Source of the DNA: Hydnum rufescens UP504
Taxonomy: Eukaryota; Basidiomycota; Agaricomycetes; Cantharellales; Hydnaceae
Assembly: GCA_014904985.1 (NCBI GenBank)
Contig: MU128956.1
Span: forward strand, 124,001-188,000
DNA: 64,000 nt
Direction: 5' to 3'
Part shown: in pieces, positions 33,906 through 45,460 of the stretch
How positions within the stretch are numbered: the first letter of the stretch is position 1
Layout: each line of letters begins with the position of its first letter
Position numbers and translations under genes: made by a program
The notes under the pieces: model-generated
The model's database searches: none
What the model was told of the DNA's origin: nothing
The model's input: only the letters and a program-made list of their open reading frames with translations

Positions 33906-36659
33906 GGCTAATGCATCAATGGAGCATCCCCACCTCTTGCCCAAATCTATAAGCCACTGAGCATGTTCCTGCACGAAGAACTGGAGGTCAGCATCCTCTG
34001 CAGGTAGACTAATTAGCACACCCTTCTGCCAGATATCACCCCCTTACCTTTGGAAGCCTGTAAAACAGTGATCAATGCAGCCAATTCATCATTGAACCAA
34101 TGCTGCAAAGAGGACCATTCACGTTCACAGAGATATAGTTCATCATGGCAATTCATGATTTCTTGAACAATTTGGATCCCATTTTGGACATCCTCATCCC
34201 CTAGCCAAGGAGGGACCTGTCCACCAAATTCATCATCAGCAAGTCCAATATCTTGCCAGATATCATTGTCCACATCAAGACTAAAAAGACCCTTCATCTC
34301 AATGGGAGGAGGGATGACTGCGTTACAGGGAATCCCATGCTGTCCATGAAGCTTGATCATACTGAGTCAGCACTTATTGTAGTCCATAACAAGGTTCTTG
34401 ATTGACCAATACCACCATTTCAATGCTTTATTCGTGCGTTCCACAGTACTGTGATCTATCATCAAGGATAATAATGTTAATATGATATAATACGAGTTAA
34501 ACTCCAACTATTAATAACTCACCTAAGGCTTTGCTCCTGAAAGCACCAGTGACATTATGTGCCTTGAAATTCCTCTGGCATGCCTTGGCAAGAATGTGTG
34601 CTTTAAGCGCACACATATTAAGTTGGTGTTCAAACCATGGGTGATCCTTCATTTTCTTGAGGTTGTCATATGATACCAGGTCTCCAAGCTTGAGGATGGC
34701 AGTTAAATCATCCTCTTGCTTCAACAAGCATGAGACAACATTCTCTTGTTCAGCAAGGGCAGATGTAATCTCCCCAACCTCATTCCGAGTTGCAATGGTG
34801 TCAGACACTGGTATGGCAATGAGTTGCTTCTGGAGGGCCTCAACAAGATCCCGAGCTGCATCAAGGTGTTGATGGACAGCCAGGATCTTCTCAACAGCAA
34901 GGAATCCCTTTTTCTTTGATTGTTGCTTGAGAGGTTGGCTCTGGTAGGCTTGCTGTTCTGCAAATTGAGACTGCAGGAACTCGTCGCTGAGTGGGATTCT
35001 GGCTCTCTTCTCCTGAGCAATTATGAGGCGAGCCTTTGTGGCTTTCACATGCTTCTCCAACCAGACACCTGCCTGTTGCATCTTCAAGTGGTCCAGATGT
35101 TCAATTTGGAGATCCAAAACAAACAAATGTCGATGGAATCCGGTTACATGGAGATTTGGAATGAGGCGCCAAAGATCATTCCAAAGGCATTCACAACCCT
35201 CTCCATCAGTGAGGCCCCAGACACCCCCCTTCTGAGGATTGTACCATAGCTGGCACACCCACTGATGGCAATATGCATGAAACACACTTATTCCAAACAC
35301 AATCTGGGGTATCCACCGAGGCAACAGATTCCACTTAAGTATGCTGCAATGAATCTGGCAGCCAATATTGTACAGGATACCAACTCACCAGTGTGTGGGA
35401 AGCTCAGCCATGATCATGTCAATGAGAGCCAATGCGTAGAATTGCTGTTCACTGAGAGTCCACATATTTTCCCACATGACCACATACACCTGCCATCACA
35501 CCAGTGTCTGAGAAGCACTCTCCAGGAGTCTTTACCCTGCCACCACCCGCAGCAACAAAGGATTCACCACAGATATTTAGCAACAAATTTGGGACATGTA
35601 GCCCAGCCTCAATAATGTCATCATCAGCATCTGGGCCATCCAGGGAATATTCTCCCTTCTTCAACATTCACCTAGCTGGATTGCCAGGACAGGCTTCTTC
35701 AACCCTTGCTTTCCAGATCTCCAGAAAACTTCAGGGCAATTTGTGGGTTCCAGGTGGAACAATGCAAGGGTCCTGAATGCCTGGTTGCTTTTTGTGGCCT
35801 GGCTGCTGATCATAGTCTTTGTTCCTCCTGATGGCGAAGCAGGCATCAAGGCATAAGAAAAAGTCGGGCCTGCAAAAGATGTCACTAAATTAGCAAGAGA
35901 CATGAGGATAAATCACAAAATACTCACAGTTTACCCCCTCCTGATACATCACCTCCAAAGCACAATGGACACCGAGAACGAAGGTAATCAGACAGTACAG
36001 AATGGGTGTTAGAACGAGTATGGAGGTCGGGGTTGGGCACAGGTGGAGCAATTGCATGAGACCAAGAAGAATTCTCTGTGGTGGAAGTAGAGGGCTGGCG
36101 AACAGACCAACCATCAGGACTCAGCACACTGATGTACAAACGATTCGTTATAGGGGTGGAGTCATCAATTATGGGTAACATTATTGTTTCTGGAGGAATA
36201 TCACCCCAATCGGCAGGGTCTTGCAAGAGGACTACATGCCGTGCCACACTGATCTGTTTATCCATCTCGGCAGTAACAACGCATACCAGGACCTGGTATT
36301 GGCCTAAGGCAGACACAAATCGTTGGTGGAGCAAGTCCTGTGCTTCGAATACATGGCCTCACCTTGCCAAAAATGAGGTCAGGGTGTCTGCCCATGCTGT
36401 CTCATTGGGAGCCAAGTGTACAAACAACGTCAACACAAACTCCAGCATGTCGAGGCTGACAGCAAGAGCTGGATACACTGGTGAGCAGGGGAACAAACCC
36501 TGCTTTACCAATTGGACAGGTGTGGGGGTGCATGGACATATGCATAGTTGCATGTAGTCAAGGCCTAGATGGACAATTATCAGTTTCTGGACCAAGATCA
36601 AACCAAGCATGTACTCACGATCTGTCAGGGTAACACTGCCGTCGAAGCCACAAACAGAA

Positions 36660-37400
36660 AAAAGAGATTAATTAACCACACACTATCACAGTGGGAATCC
36701 TGAGAGATCAAAACTGGTGATCCCCCAACTGTGAAGGGCTATAAATACTATTTCCTTCACACAGCCACTAGCCTTCCAGAGCCTTCCACCATCTTCCATA
36801 ACCTCCCAGATCCTCCTAGAATGCCAGCTCCACAGCCCATCAGTCAGCCTCCACAGCCACCATCACTAAGCCTCACTAAGCTGATGCAGCCATGTTACAA
36901 ATCCTGTGTGCACCTCCACATGGCTATGCCCCAACTTCCATACATATCCCCCTTAGCATATATACTTCCAAGGCAGTGTATGCCTGGGTATTCCAAAGGT
37001 GTCCAAAGTGTCAAAGGACCATAATGATGTGGATGGAGTATGGATTGGGACAGGTGGTGTGGATTCAGGGACTGGGGGCAGAGGAGGAGGAGGGGAGTCT
37101 GGATTGGCAACTCCATGGACTCATGCAGGGAGCAAGGGAACGACAGGTGCTGACAAGGGTGCCAATGCTGCCACTGGTTGACTACCCAGCCCATAGCCCA
37201 TTGGTCAAGGCCCGATAGAATGAGGGCAATAATAATAAGAGAAATGCCAATAATGGCAAGGATGACAATAACCCCCTTAGTGAATGGAGGGAGAGAGGAG
37301 ACAAGAGCATTTGAGGAAGTAGGCACCATATGATAGAGTCGATGAAGAATGATACTCCAATGGGTAAGTCCTTAAGCAGAAGCAAATGTCAATTTGATCC
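36660..37400. other. Poorly resolved interior of the KDZ gene
   Basis: Between the CxC-like block and the next N-terminal segment I cannot assign exons. Fragments in several frames are Pro- or Leu-rich and look like shadows. A TATA-like CTATAAATAC occurs at about 36741 on plus. Confidence 0.5.
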
Positions 37401-38439
37401 TGACACGATCCATGTATACTGCAGTCACCTGTTTCATTACCCCAATGCCATCACAAGAGCATGTGTGTGGCACAGGACTTGTATGCAGCTGGCCTCACTG
37501 TGATTCGCACATGTGCTCCATATACAGACGAATTAAGCCAGGTATGACATCACGATTCCAACATTGCACTGCAGCAGCCCATCAACACACATGTCGAGAC
37601 AGTTTCTGCTCCACAGATATCTGGTCAAGATCTCTGGCATACAGCAGGTATTGAATGACAAAGGGCTCCTCAACTGCCTTGGGTGAGGTTAAAGAAGAAA
37701 CATTGCCGCCACCTGCTGCCAATTCCTCTTTGATGTCACCAGAAAACATAGATGGACAACCAGGATCAGGAAGATGGGATGGCTCAGAAGATGGTGAATT
37801 TTGGTGATAGCGAGGCCTAGATATATTGGCTTGGGGAGTCGGTCATTGCACCTTAGTACCTCGATTCGTTGGTACAACTGCCACAAATGTATTGCTATTG
37901 GGATTGAGTTTCCAAGTCATACCTTGCATGGTGGATACATGCTTGGTACTGGATTGGGGGGGTGGTGTCACTCTAAACATTGATGCCAATGTGGGCCCTG
38001 GGTTTGCAGTGGGGGTCATACTCTTTGATGCCCCATGGGTGGGATTCCATTTAGTTATGGAATTGGTCACAGCTTGGAACATTTTCATACTATCTTCATA
38101 TGCGCTCGAGTATGTGGCAGATGTTGGTGGGGAGGGATGGGTTTGTAGCCTGCTGGAGGGACATTTACACTTACGAGAGGATTGTGGGTCACTCTCATCA
38201 ATCAGAATGTTGACATTGGAGGGTTTGGGAGGCATGGTGAATGGGCAGTGGTGCTTGTTGGTTTGGTGGGACAGTCATATGCAAATTCTATGGATGAATT
38301 AATCACAACCCTTATGGCCAACATATCAGCATTAGTGGGCAATGGCCTGAGTAACAGAATTGTACTCACCAATAGTAGGAGCCAGGAAGATAATCAAGTG
38401 TCACTCACACGAACCGCCTAAACATGGAACACGCAGACT

Positions 38440-38760
38440 GGGTAGAATGCTTGTTCACAGATTTTATGAGAATGATGAGAGTGACACCAGCCAGAACAGT
38501 GGACCCAATATGTGGGCAGTAATCAGTAATGTTGAACTGGGTTGAGACTGGGTAGAATGTTCATTCACAAGTGATGACTCTGACAGTAGCTGTTGAACTG
38601 GATTGTGTAAGCCTGGGACATGCAGACTGGGTAGAATGCCCATCCACAGATTTTATGATCACAATTCCAGGTGATAAGGCTACAAGCAGTGGTGTGATGG
38701 AACACACAGACTGGGTAGAATGCTTGTTCATGGATTTTACGAGAGCAACAAGTGTGATGC
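38440..38760 (+). repeat. Local tandem repeat, first copy, with AGACTGGGTAGAATG units
   Basis: AGACTGGGTAGAATG or close variants recur about four times (38433, 38544, 38623, 38708). The stretch from CCAGAACAGTGGACCCAAT to GATAAGGCTACAAGCAGT (about 38480-38695) is repeated at 40124-40320, on the other side of the solo LTR. Confidence 0.5.
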
Positions 38761-40115
38761 TGTTGGAGGGATAAAATCCCATTACATACATACCTCATCC
38801 GGGCCCAACTACCTCCTCAAACGAATCCATTTTTCTACATTTCTCTCATATCCACACTCATTATTCCTCTGGCCATCAAATAGCATGGATTCACATCCCA
38901 GGATCCATGGTCCTTTTTACTTTTCCTCCACCCTAAATATGAGACAATTATTTGTCCATCCTTGGCACTTCAACAGGCCATCCAAATTTTACTTATTTCC
39001 AAGCCAGTTCAACTAGGCTATAGCAATTCAACTTGCCTACTTTCGTCCACCTATTGTATCACTATCAGCATATCCAATTGCCCCAAGGGCGGTATTTGAC
39101 CTTGGATTATGTAACACAGCTCCCACTTTGACTTGCGGACTTGTCACATGTTGAATAGGGGCTATTCCAATACTCTCAAGGAGTATTTCGCGAATATCTC
39201 CCTCATTTTTGATTAGATCGACTCGGCAAGACAGCGCCCAGAAAGCTACAATCAATACCTGTCTAACGGTACCACACACGCGTTTATCGGATGCGAAATG
39301 CATTCTCCAGATCGATTTTACCTCATGTTCCACACTATTCTTCAGTATTTCACAAATAACTCCATCAGTTTTGATCCAATTCGTTGGAAACGACCACCCC
39401 TGGAAAGACGCTAAAAATCCTCATCGAACAGTATCAAGGGAAAAACGAGTGGATAAGAACTCGGTGTTCTGTAATTTAGTCTCCCCATGGCTCATTTCAC
39501 TTTTACCTCCGCTTTTCTGATTACTAAGGGCAATTTTGGTTCCGGCACCTATGTCTGATGGAGGTACATCTAGGACGACCAGTTCCACCTTTCCCCAAGG
39601 GATTTTGTTCAGTAGGAGAGGAGGAATACCTTGGTTAAGCCATATTCCCCTATTCTGAATTAATATTGGAATATCTCCTTCAGTTTTGAAGCTTTTGACT
39701 TGATTTCTTTTTCATCATTTTCGCCTTAATCCCACCTTTCCGCCGGTTACCATAGCATTTTTCTGTGATGTATATAAAGCACAGGAGATGCGAATTTCTA
39801 TCATCTTTCCCCCCATCCCCAGTTGAAAAGCTAGTTGAACTGCTGCTGGTGTTAGGGTAAAATTCCAAAACTCAACCCCACTTATCACACTTTTGATAGG
39901 CTCTCAAGAAGAGGACCTAGGGTGTGATTCCCTGATTTAACAACCCTTCATTTATTGTCTGGATAGGCTCTGACTATACAGGACAATTTCACCTGTCCAA
40001 AGACCCTTCTTTCCCTTGGACCCCAACGTTCGTATTGGCCCTGTGATCCCCATTCTTAGTCCTTGTTTCCATTTCGCAGACTGTAGCTGGATTCATCTTC
40101 CGTTTCCTGCTTACA
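38761..40115. mobile_element. Solo LTR, second copy, 1355 bp, ATGC duplication
   Basis: Same family as 17974-19331, with the same ends TGTTGGAGGG and CTTACA and very similar throughout. It is flanked by ATGC at 38757-38760 and 40116-40119. High similarity between the two copies suggests similar age. Confidence 0.5.
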
Positions 40116-40119
40116 ATGC

Positions 40120-40325
40120 CAATCAGAACAGTGGACCCAATACATGGGCAGTAATCAGTACTGTTGAACCAGGTTGCGTAAACCCAAACTGGGTAGATAG
40201 TGATGACTCTGACAGTAGCTGTTGAACTGGATCACATAAGCCTGGGACACGCAGACTGGGTAGAATGCCTGTCCACAGATTTTATGATCACAATTCCAAG
40301 CGATAAGGCTACAAGCAGTGTTGAA
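40120..40325 (+). repeat. Local tandem repeat, second copy
   Basis: Repeats about 38480-38695 with modest divergence and a deletion near GGTAGATAGTGATGACT. It is separated from the first copy by the solo LTR and the AGACTGGGTAGAATG-type units. Confidence 0.5.
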
Positions 40326-41215
40326 ACAAACTTTCCAGATGCAAACCAGAAAACCAGCGATTCAACACCCCAGCGAGAGACACATGCCTCAAAGTAAATT
40401 TGAATTTGTTCATGAATCAAAAATCGAATAATGTTCTAAGACTAGCTATATCAACTGCACCCTTGCCTGATCAATACTGGCCACTTTCACCTGCACAACA
40501 GGGTTTCCTGACCTCCAAGTCAAAAATTCTTCCACATACATGACAGTGAGGTTGAAGCTGATGAGTGATTTTCACTTTGCTCCCTCATGCCTTAAGAGTG
40601 TATTTCCTGGTAGGAAAGTGAATGTCCTGTTTGTGTTGCTTTTCCATCTTCCCTGATTGCTGGTGCCAGAAAAAAGAATTAGGCACATTGGGCATTGATA
40701 GGGGAATAGCAAGAAGGGGGTAACCCACCCTTGTCAATCAACAGCGGATGGCACAGGTTTTCTTTATGTGCAGGTCCATCCAGAGGAAGGTACTTCTTGT
40801 TCTTGTAATATTCTCACAGATTCTGGTGTGCTTTTTGGTTCATGACAGTCAGAACACAGGCAATAGATTTGTGAATGGTGGAGCTAAAGGTGTAGGAGAA
40901 ACAGGTGCATTCATTTGTTAGTGGAGAAAATCACTATGTGCGACACACATTTGGGAGAGCTTGGATGCCAATGGAGAGGCAATATTTTGCACATGCAGGC
41001 TCAGGCTAAGAAGCTCTGTCTTGAGCTCTTGCAGTTGTTTTGTCAAGTCAGACTTTGACCAATATATTGTCAAATATTCGCACCACAGTCAATACACCTG
41101 TCCACATAGATCCAAGAGGTGTACCCGATACAGACTTGGACTGCAACTCATATAGCCCCTAAGTCGAATCATGTGATGTGATGCTCGATTATTGTGACTA
41201 TTTCGACATGGTCAT
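40326..41215. other. Stretch with no recognised feature
   Basis: No coding frame, terminal repeat or RNA gene that I can support. Composition is low in CG like the neighbouring repeat DNA. Confidence 0.5.
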
Positions 41216-41227
41216 AATGCTGCAGCT

Positions 41228-42470
41228 GTTTCTGGTTAACAACAATGGCATTGTCTGGGGACGTGCCCAGTGTCTTCGAAATCAGAACACCTTTACAAGC
41301 ATCACTTCATAGAGAACTATGTCTCGGAAAATGGAACCGATCCAATGACTGGGGAAAGGCCCATGGAAGAGGATTTAATCCCAATCAAAACCAGTAAGCT
41401 GTCAGGGTTTGTCCCTTACTCCGGTCCACTCTGGTCCACTCCGGATCACTCCAGTCCTTGTCCACCCACCTCCAGTCCAGTTCTCTGCTTAGTTCCTTCG
41501 CCCAAGTCCACTTTGCTTCCGGCTTGATTCCAGTTTGACTCCAATCCAACCCTATCTTGGTTTCATTTCCCTTTCATTTCCCATTGCTTCCGGTTTGTCC
41601 CCTGGCCAAGTTCCTGTTCCTGTTCCTGTTCCTGTCCCCCTTGTAACCACCCACAGTTTAGCAATCACTCCCCCATAGTATAGTCATCATGTATAAGTAG
41701 TCTGAGAGCGAAGTCCAGAGACCCCAGCTTTGGTCTCTCAGGATTTCTGCTGTTACTCCGGACTACAGCTCCGAGTATTATCCAGTTGACTCCATGAGCT
41801 TAAGGACTGTGCTCATTTCCACCTAGTCCCTTCTGGGCTGCTGGACCACTCCTCCAACATCCCTAACCTCCTTATCTCATTCTTGCCCGGATTCTTGCAG
41901 ACTTAGCCGGACTTACACCAGACTTAGCTGGAATTATTTGTGTTTACATTTGTTTGGTGCCCTTGTCACAGCGTGGCCCTGACATAAGCCTTCAGTGGAC
42001 TGATCTCCTCAAACTGGCCAGGCTCATATTGCCACATGGATAGATTCTCAGACTGTGCCCCAACACCCAGCCACTCTCACCTCAATCCTGGTTATCCCCC
42101 CAAATCCCCATTGTATCTTCGAAATTAGGACACCTTTACGAGTGTCACTTGATAGAGAAATATATCTTGGAAAATGGAACCAATCCAATCACTGGGGAAG
42201 ACTCACAGAAGAGGATTTAATCCAAATAAAAACCAGTAAGCCTTCAGTGGACTCATCTCTTCAAACTGGTCAGGCTTATATTGCTGGATGGATAGATTCT
42301 CAGGCTGTGTCCCCATGTCCAGCAACTCTGACCTCAATCCCAGTCATCCTTCACACAGTCCAAAATGGATGGGATGCCTCGTCCTGGAGCAATATTCACC
42401 AAGAACTCAGGAACTCATTATATCAGTACAATGCCATGTCCCAAGTCACTGCTCACTTGTTATTTTAAGG
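41228..42470 (+). pseudogene. Two tandem fragments of a Prp19/Pso4-type U-box gene
   Basis: Copy 1 reads LSGDVP, then after a one-base frame change VSSKSEHLYKHHFIENYV, SENGTDPMTGERPMEEDL and IPIKTSK. This is the U-box start of the splicing-associated ubiquitin ligase Prp19. Copy 2, from about 42117, reads the same region in broken frames (EEDLIQIKTSKPSVD) and continues to SIPVILHTVQNGWDA, the conserved segment after the U-box, then HQELRNSLYQYNAMSQV. With the LTR and its duplication removed the copies are about 252 bp apart. They are relics of a host gene carried among repeats; the functional gene must lie elsewhere. Confidence 0.5.
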
Positions 42471-43581
42471 AATTTGGATACAGCATTCAAATTGTGTCAT
42501 GGAGTCATGTGAACATATATATATATGGAAATGGACTGTTGCATTTTAGATACAGAGTTCAAATCACATCATGGATTCATGTGGGACCAGCACATGTATA
42601 TGATTTAAATGGAATACTGAAAACATGTATTATCTAGTCTGCCATAAGTACACTATATCGCCTGAAGAGCCACATTAGTTTTCAGAAGTGGCTCAAGTGA
42701 GTTCAATCAAATCCCAGCTGTAGACTCATAGATAATGCCTTAGGAATAATATTACAATATATCCTTTTTAATGTGGCTAATAGTATCAAGTCCCATAATG
42801 TTTGGCACAAATATTCGGCATCCTCAAGAAGATGAATTGAACATGCAGATGCAAATCTTCTCAACTTCAACTCTCCTTCCGACCTCTCAGTTATCCCTCA
42901 AACTTATCTTTGCACTTTGGAGTGGTTAGTCCACTCTGGGGTTGTACGGGTCTGTTAGAGAGATGGTGAGAACTACATCAAAAGACTGACCTTGAGCAAG
43001 AAACCAAGTCAAACAACCGAACATTCTTCAATGCTGGCATCTCCTACCCCTGCAGCGTCATTGTCTGGCAGCTCACAGAAGGTGTTCCCCAAGTTCCAAA
43101 AGAAACTTGACACTTTGACACCCACCTCTACCACCAGCTCTACAGTCGAACCTGAGAAGTCTTTACCTGTGGACACCTTGGACAATCCCAGGCCATTGCA
43201 ATGGCAGTTGGGTGAACCTCTCACCCCCATGAAGCCCATTGCTGTTTCAATTCTCAAGTCATACAGAGAGAGGTCTGCAAGCAGTACTTCTGTCACTTCA
43301 AGCAGAAGCAACATGGTGCGTTTATATAAATTTCATGTCAGGAGTTCCCAAAGACTAACTTGGTCTTCAAAGATGCCATCGGTGGATGGCCTATCTCTGA
43401 TGACTGTTTTGTCAGTATCCAAGGCTGGGTGCTTGAATACACCAATACCCTTTGGGAGAAGGATATGTCTGAGGAACTATTGGGACTGTCAGCCCAGGCA
43501 GATAGATTAGACACCCTTTGGGTTGGCTTTTACTGCACAGGAGAGGACCCAAAGGGTCCCTTAACCTATCACAGACCCATG
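41374..43581 (+). repeat. Inverted duplication, left arm (2.2 kb)
   Basis: Nearly identical in reverse complement to 44861-47056, differing mainly by single-base indels and a few short deletions. It includes the solo LTR, Prp19 copy 2 and the coding-like segment at 42992-43581. The outer junction is at the end of the right arm's gap, the inner one at CAGACCCATG. Confidence 0.5.
41400..41984. mobile_element. Solo LTR, 585 bp, TAAGC duplication
   Basis: Begins TGTCAGGG and ends CCCTGACA, a Ty3/gypsy-like inverted terminus, with the exact 5-bp repeat TAAGC at 41395-41399 and 41985-41989. It lies inside Prp19 fragment copy 1. It contains CTGTTCCTGTTCCTGTTCCTGT near 41609 and a TATAAGTAG near 41693. 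Confidence 0.5.
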
Positions 43582-43690
43582 CAGGGCAGGATAGAATGCA
43601 ATTGCTTGGTGACCCAGCAAGCAATCAATCCAGCTCTTGTTGCTGTGTGGCTGTGGGCATCTATCTCACATTGCAGGGAGAACCCTTGAC
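42992..43690 (+). pseudogene. Unrecognised coding-like segment in the left arm
   Basis: I do not recognise this family. The frame from 42992 (MSKKPSQTTEHSSML) is Ser/Thr/Pro-rich to NM at 43315. A second frame then reads EFPKTNLVFKDAIGGW, PISDDCFVSIQGWVLEYTN and LWEKDMSEELLGL, ending near 43690. The frames join in phase if 43316-43341 (GTGCGT to GTCAG, 26 nt) is removed, shorter than normal fungal introns. Either a very short intron or a frame break explains it. A matching inverted copy lies at 44839-45460. Confidence 0.5.
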
Positions 43691-44104
43691 TTTTTTTTGT
43701 CAATATCTGGTTAAATGAAAGCCCTTGATTCCCTCTTTCCAATGGTCCTGGTTGTAATAAAATTGGACCAGCGGTTCATGTTTTTGGCCATTTTTCTCCC
43801 TGATGAGCTGGCATCCATATCTCCCCCATTTCTCCATCCAATTTCCTTCTTTCTTGGACCAATGGATGGATCCCATGGTGCTCTATCCTCATCTCTGAGG
43901 ATGATTATTTTGGTGGCTCCAGTGTGGAGCTGCCTCAGATTTCCTGTTTTCAATGTCCCTGCCCACCCCCTGCCATCAATCTTTGTAGATCATGATGTTT
44001 GTACCACCATTCAATCCATTTTGATCCCCCCTTTCCAATGAATGTTATTTCAACAAAATCCAACCACTCCTTCATGTGCTATGAACATTTTTGTCTCAAA
44101 CCAC

Positions 44105-44360
44105 TGCTGTATACCATATATGCAATATTATGTAATATAATACATAATATTTTATATATGGTAATGTTATCATCTAAAACTATTACCATATATGGACCAT
44201 TACATAAGCATTATGTAATACAATTACATGATTAATTACATAATATTCCCATATATGGAAGTATCCTAGTAAATAATATTACCATATATAGAGATATTAC
44301 ATAATCAATTACATAATGATCTTATGTAATCCTGCCATATATGGTCTTCCCAATATAGTA
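44105..44360. repeat. AT-rich cluster of CCATATATGG and ATTACATAAT words
   Basis: At least seven ATATATGG or CCATATA words alternate with ATTATGTAAT or ATTACATAAT. Both words are palindromic or occur in inverted pairs, so the region can form several cruciforms. No coding. A copy lies at 47445-47690. Confidence 0.5.
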
Positions 44361-44369
44361 GTAATATTC

Positions 44370-44864
44370 AGGGTTCATGGCCCAACTCATGGGTCTGGTC
44401 AGACCCATGGTCTAGAGTCAGACCCATGGGTCTAGAGGTCAAAACCCATGGTCTAGAGGTCAAACCCATGGGTCTAGGGGTCAAACCCATGGGTCTAGGG
44501 TCAGACCCATGGGTCTAGGTCAAACCCATGGGTTTGGGGGTCAAACCCATGGGTCTAGGGCCAAACTCATGAGTTTGATGGTCCACCTCATGGGTCTGAG
44601 GATCTAACTCATGGGTATGAGGTCTAACTCATGAGTCCAGGGCTCAAACCCATGGGTCTGGGTCAAACTCATGGGTCTGGAGGTCAAACTCATGGCTCTA
44701 GGGGTCAAACCCATGGGTCTAATGCTCTAACTCATGGTCAGCAGGTCCCACCCATGGGTGGAGTGGCCCAGCCCATGAGTTTTATTGCCAATACCCTGCC
44801 CTGACCAAGCCAAAACCATGGTTTAGTGCTGTCCCCTCATGGGTCAATATTTGTCCAACCCATG
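44370..44864 (+). repeat. Minisatellite with palindromic ACCCATGGGT core
   Basis: About 20 units of roughly 22-24 bp, each with GGTCAAACCCATGGGTCTAG or a variant. Variants such as ACTCATGAGT keep the palindrome by paired changes. Most units keep an NcoI-type CCATGG. The second array is at 47700-48196. Confidence 0.5.
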
Positions 44865-45460
44865 GGTCTGTGATAGGTTAAGGGACCCTTTGGGTCCTCT
44901 CCTGTGCAGTAAAAGCCAACCCAAAGGGTGTCTAATCTATCTGCCTGGGCTGACAGTCCCAATAGTTCCTCAGACATATCCTTCTCCCAAAGGGTATTGG
45001 TGTATTCAAGCACCCAGCCTTGGATACTGACAAAACAGTCATCAGAGATAGGCCATCCACCGATGGCATCTTTGAAGACCAAGTTAGTCTTTGGGAACTC
45101 CTGACATGAAATTTATATAAACGCACCATGTTGCTTCTGCTTGAAGTGACAGAAGTACTGCTTGCAGACCTCTCTCTGTATGACTTGAGAATTGAAACAG
45201 CAATGGCTTCATGGGGGTGAGAGGTTCACCCAACTGCCATTGCAATGGCCTGGGATTGTCCAAGGTGTCCACAGGTAAAGACTTCTCAGGTTCGACTGTA
45301 GAGCTGGTGGTAGAGGTGGGTGTCAAAGTGTCAAGTTTCTTTTGAACTTGGGGAACACCTTCTGTGAGCTGCCAGACAATGACGCTGCAGGGGTAGGAGA
45401 TGCCAGCATTGAAGAATGTTCGGTTGTTTGACTTGGTTTCTTGCTCAAGGTCAGTCTTTT
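44839..45460 (-). pseudogene. Inverted copy of the unrecognised coding-like segment
   Basis: Reverse of 42992-43581: LVFKDAIGGWPISDD... runs from 45082 into the minisatellite, where HRPM changes to GWTNIDP at the junction. The N-terminal frame is broken by deletions near 45340 and 45210. Not functional in this form. Confidence 0.5.

Larger units (their letters stand above)
33350..38235 (-). pseudogene. KDZ (Kyakuja-Dileera-Zisupton) transposase, catalytic residue lost
   Basis: The N-terminus at 38235 (MPPKPSNVNILIDES) is Ser/Pro-rich. The CxC-type block lies near 36610-36360 (LCICPC, then QGLFPCSPVYPALAVSLDMLEF), CPLCFGG near 35960 and the first catalytic Asp in CLDACFAIRRNKD near 35850. Next come CGESFVAAG near 35580, LYNIGCQIH near 35365 and the Glu block DGEGCECLW near 35190. 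A long helical region follows (34500-35100). The C-terminal block is GLFSLDVDNDIWQDIG (34270), then the repeat region and an acidic tail. YNIGCQ replaces the usual YDIGCQ, and TGA stands just upstream (THW-stop-VGILY); both fit C-to-T change at CpG. Inactive. Confidence 0.5.
33063..38240 (-). mobile_element. KDZ transposon, left terminus plus transposase relic
   Basis: The terminus CAGGCTGGTCAGCCAATT at 33063, then TATCTAATTAGATAC, TCTAATTAGATATA and GGGGCCCCTGGTGGCCCC, matches the ends of the hairpin elements. The KDZ gene's 3' end lies only about 280 bp inward. The 8 bp before it (AAAAAGAG, 33055-33062) are part of a B palindrome, so the insertion split that hairpin. The right end and the second AAAAAGAG were not identified, so 38240 marks only the 5' end of the recognisable gene. 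Confidence 0.5.
43749..44864 (+). repeat. Block B, first copy (AT-rich segment plus CCATGG minisatellite)
   Basis: Directly repeated at 47082-48196 with scattered one-base indels. It joins the inverted right arm at the word CCCATGGGTCTG, which also ends the left arm (CAGACCCATG), so the junction falls in shared sequence. Confidence 0.5.

Noticed and set aside
29102..38235. TET/JBP-type dioxygenase, known to accompany KDZ elements in some fungi
   Set aside because: I looked for its HxD and downstream motifs near both KDZ genes and found none that I can support.
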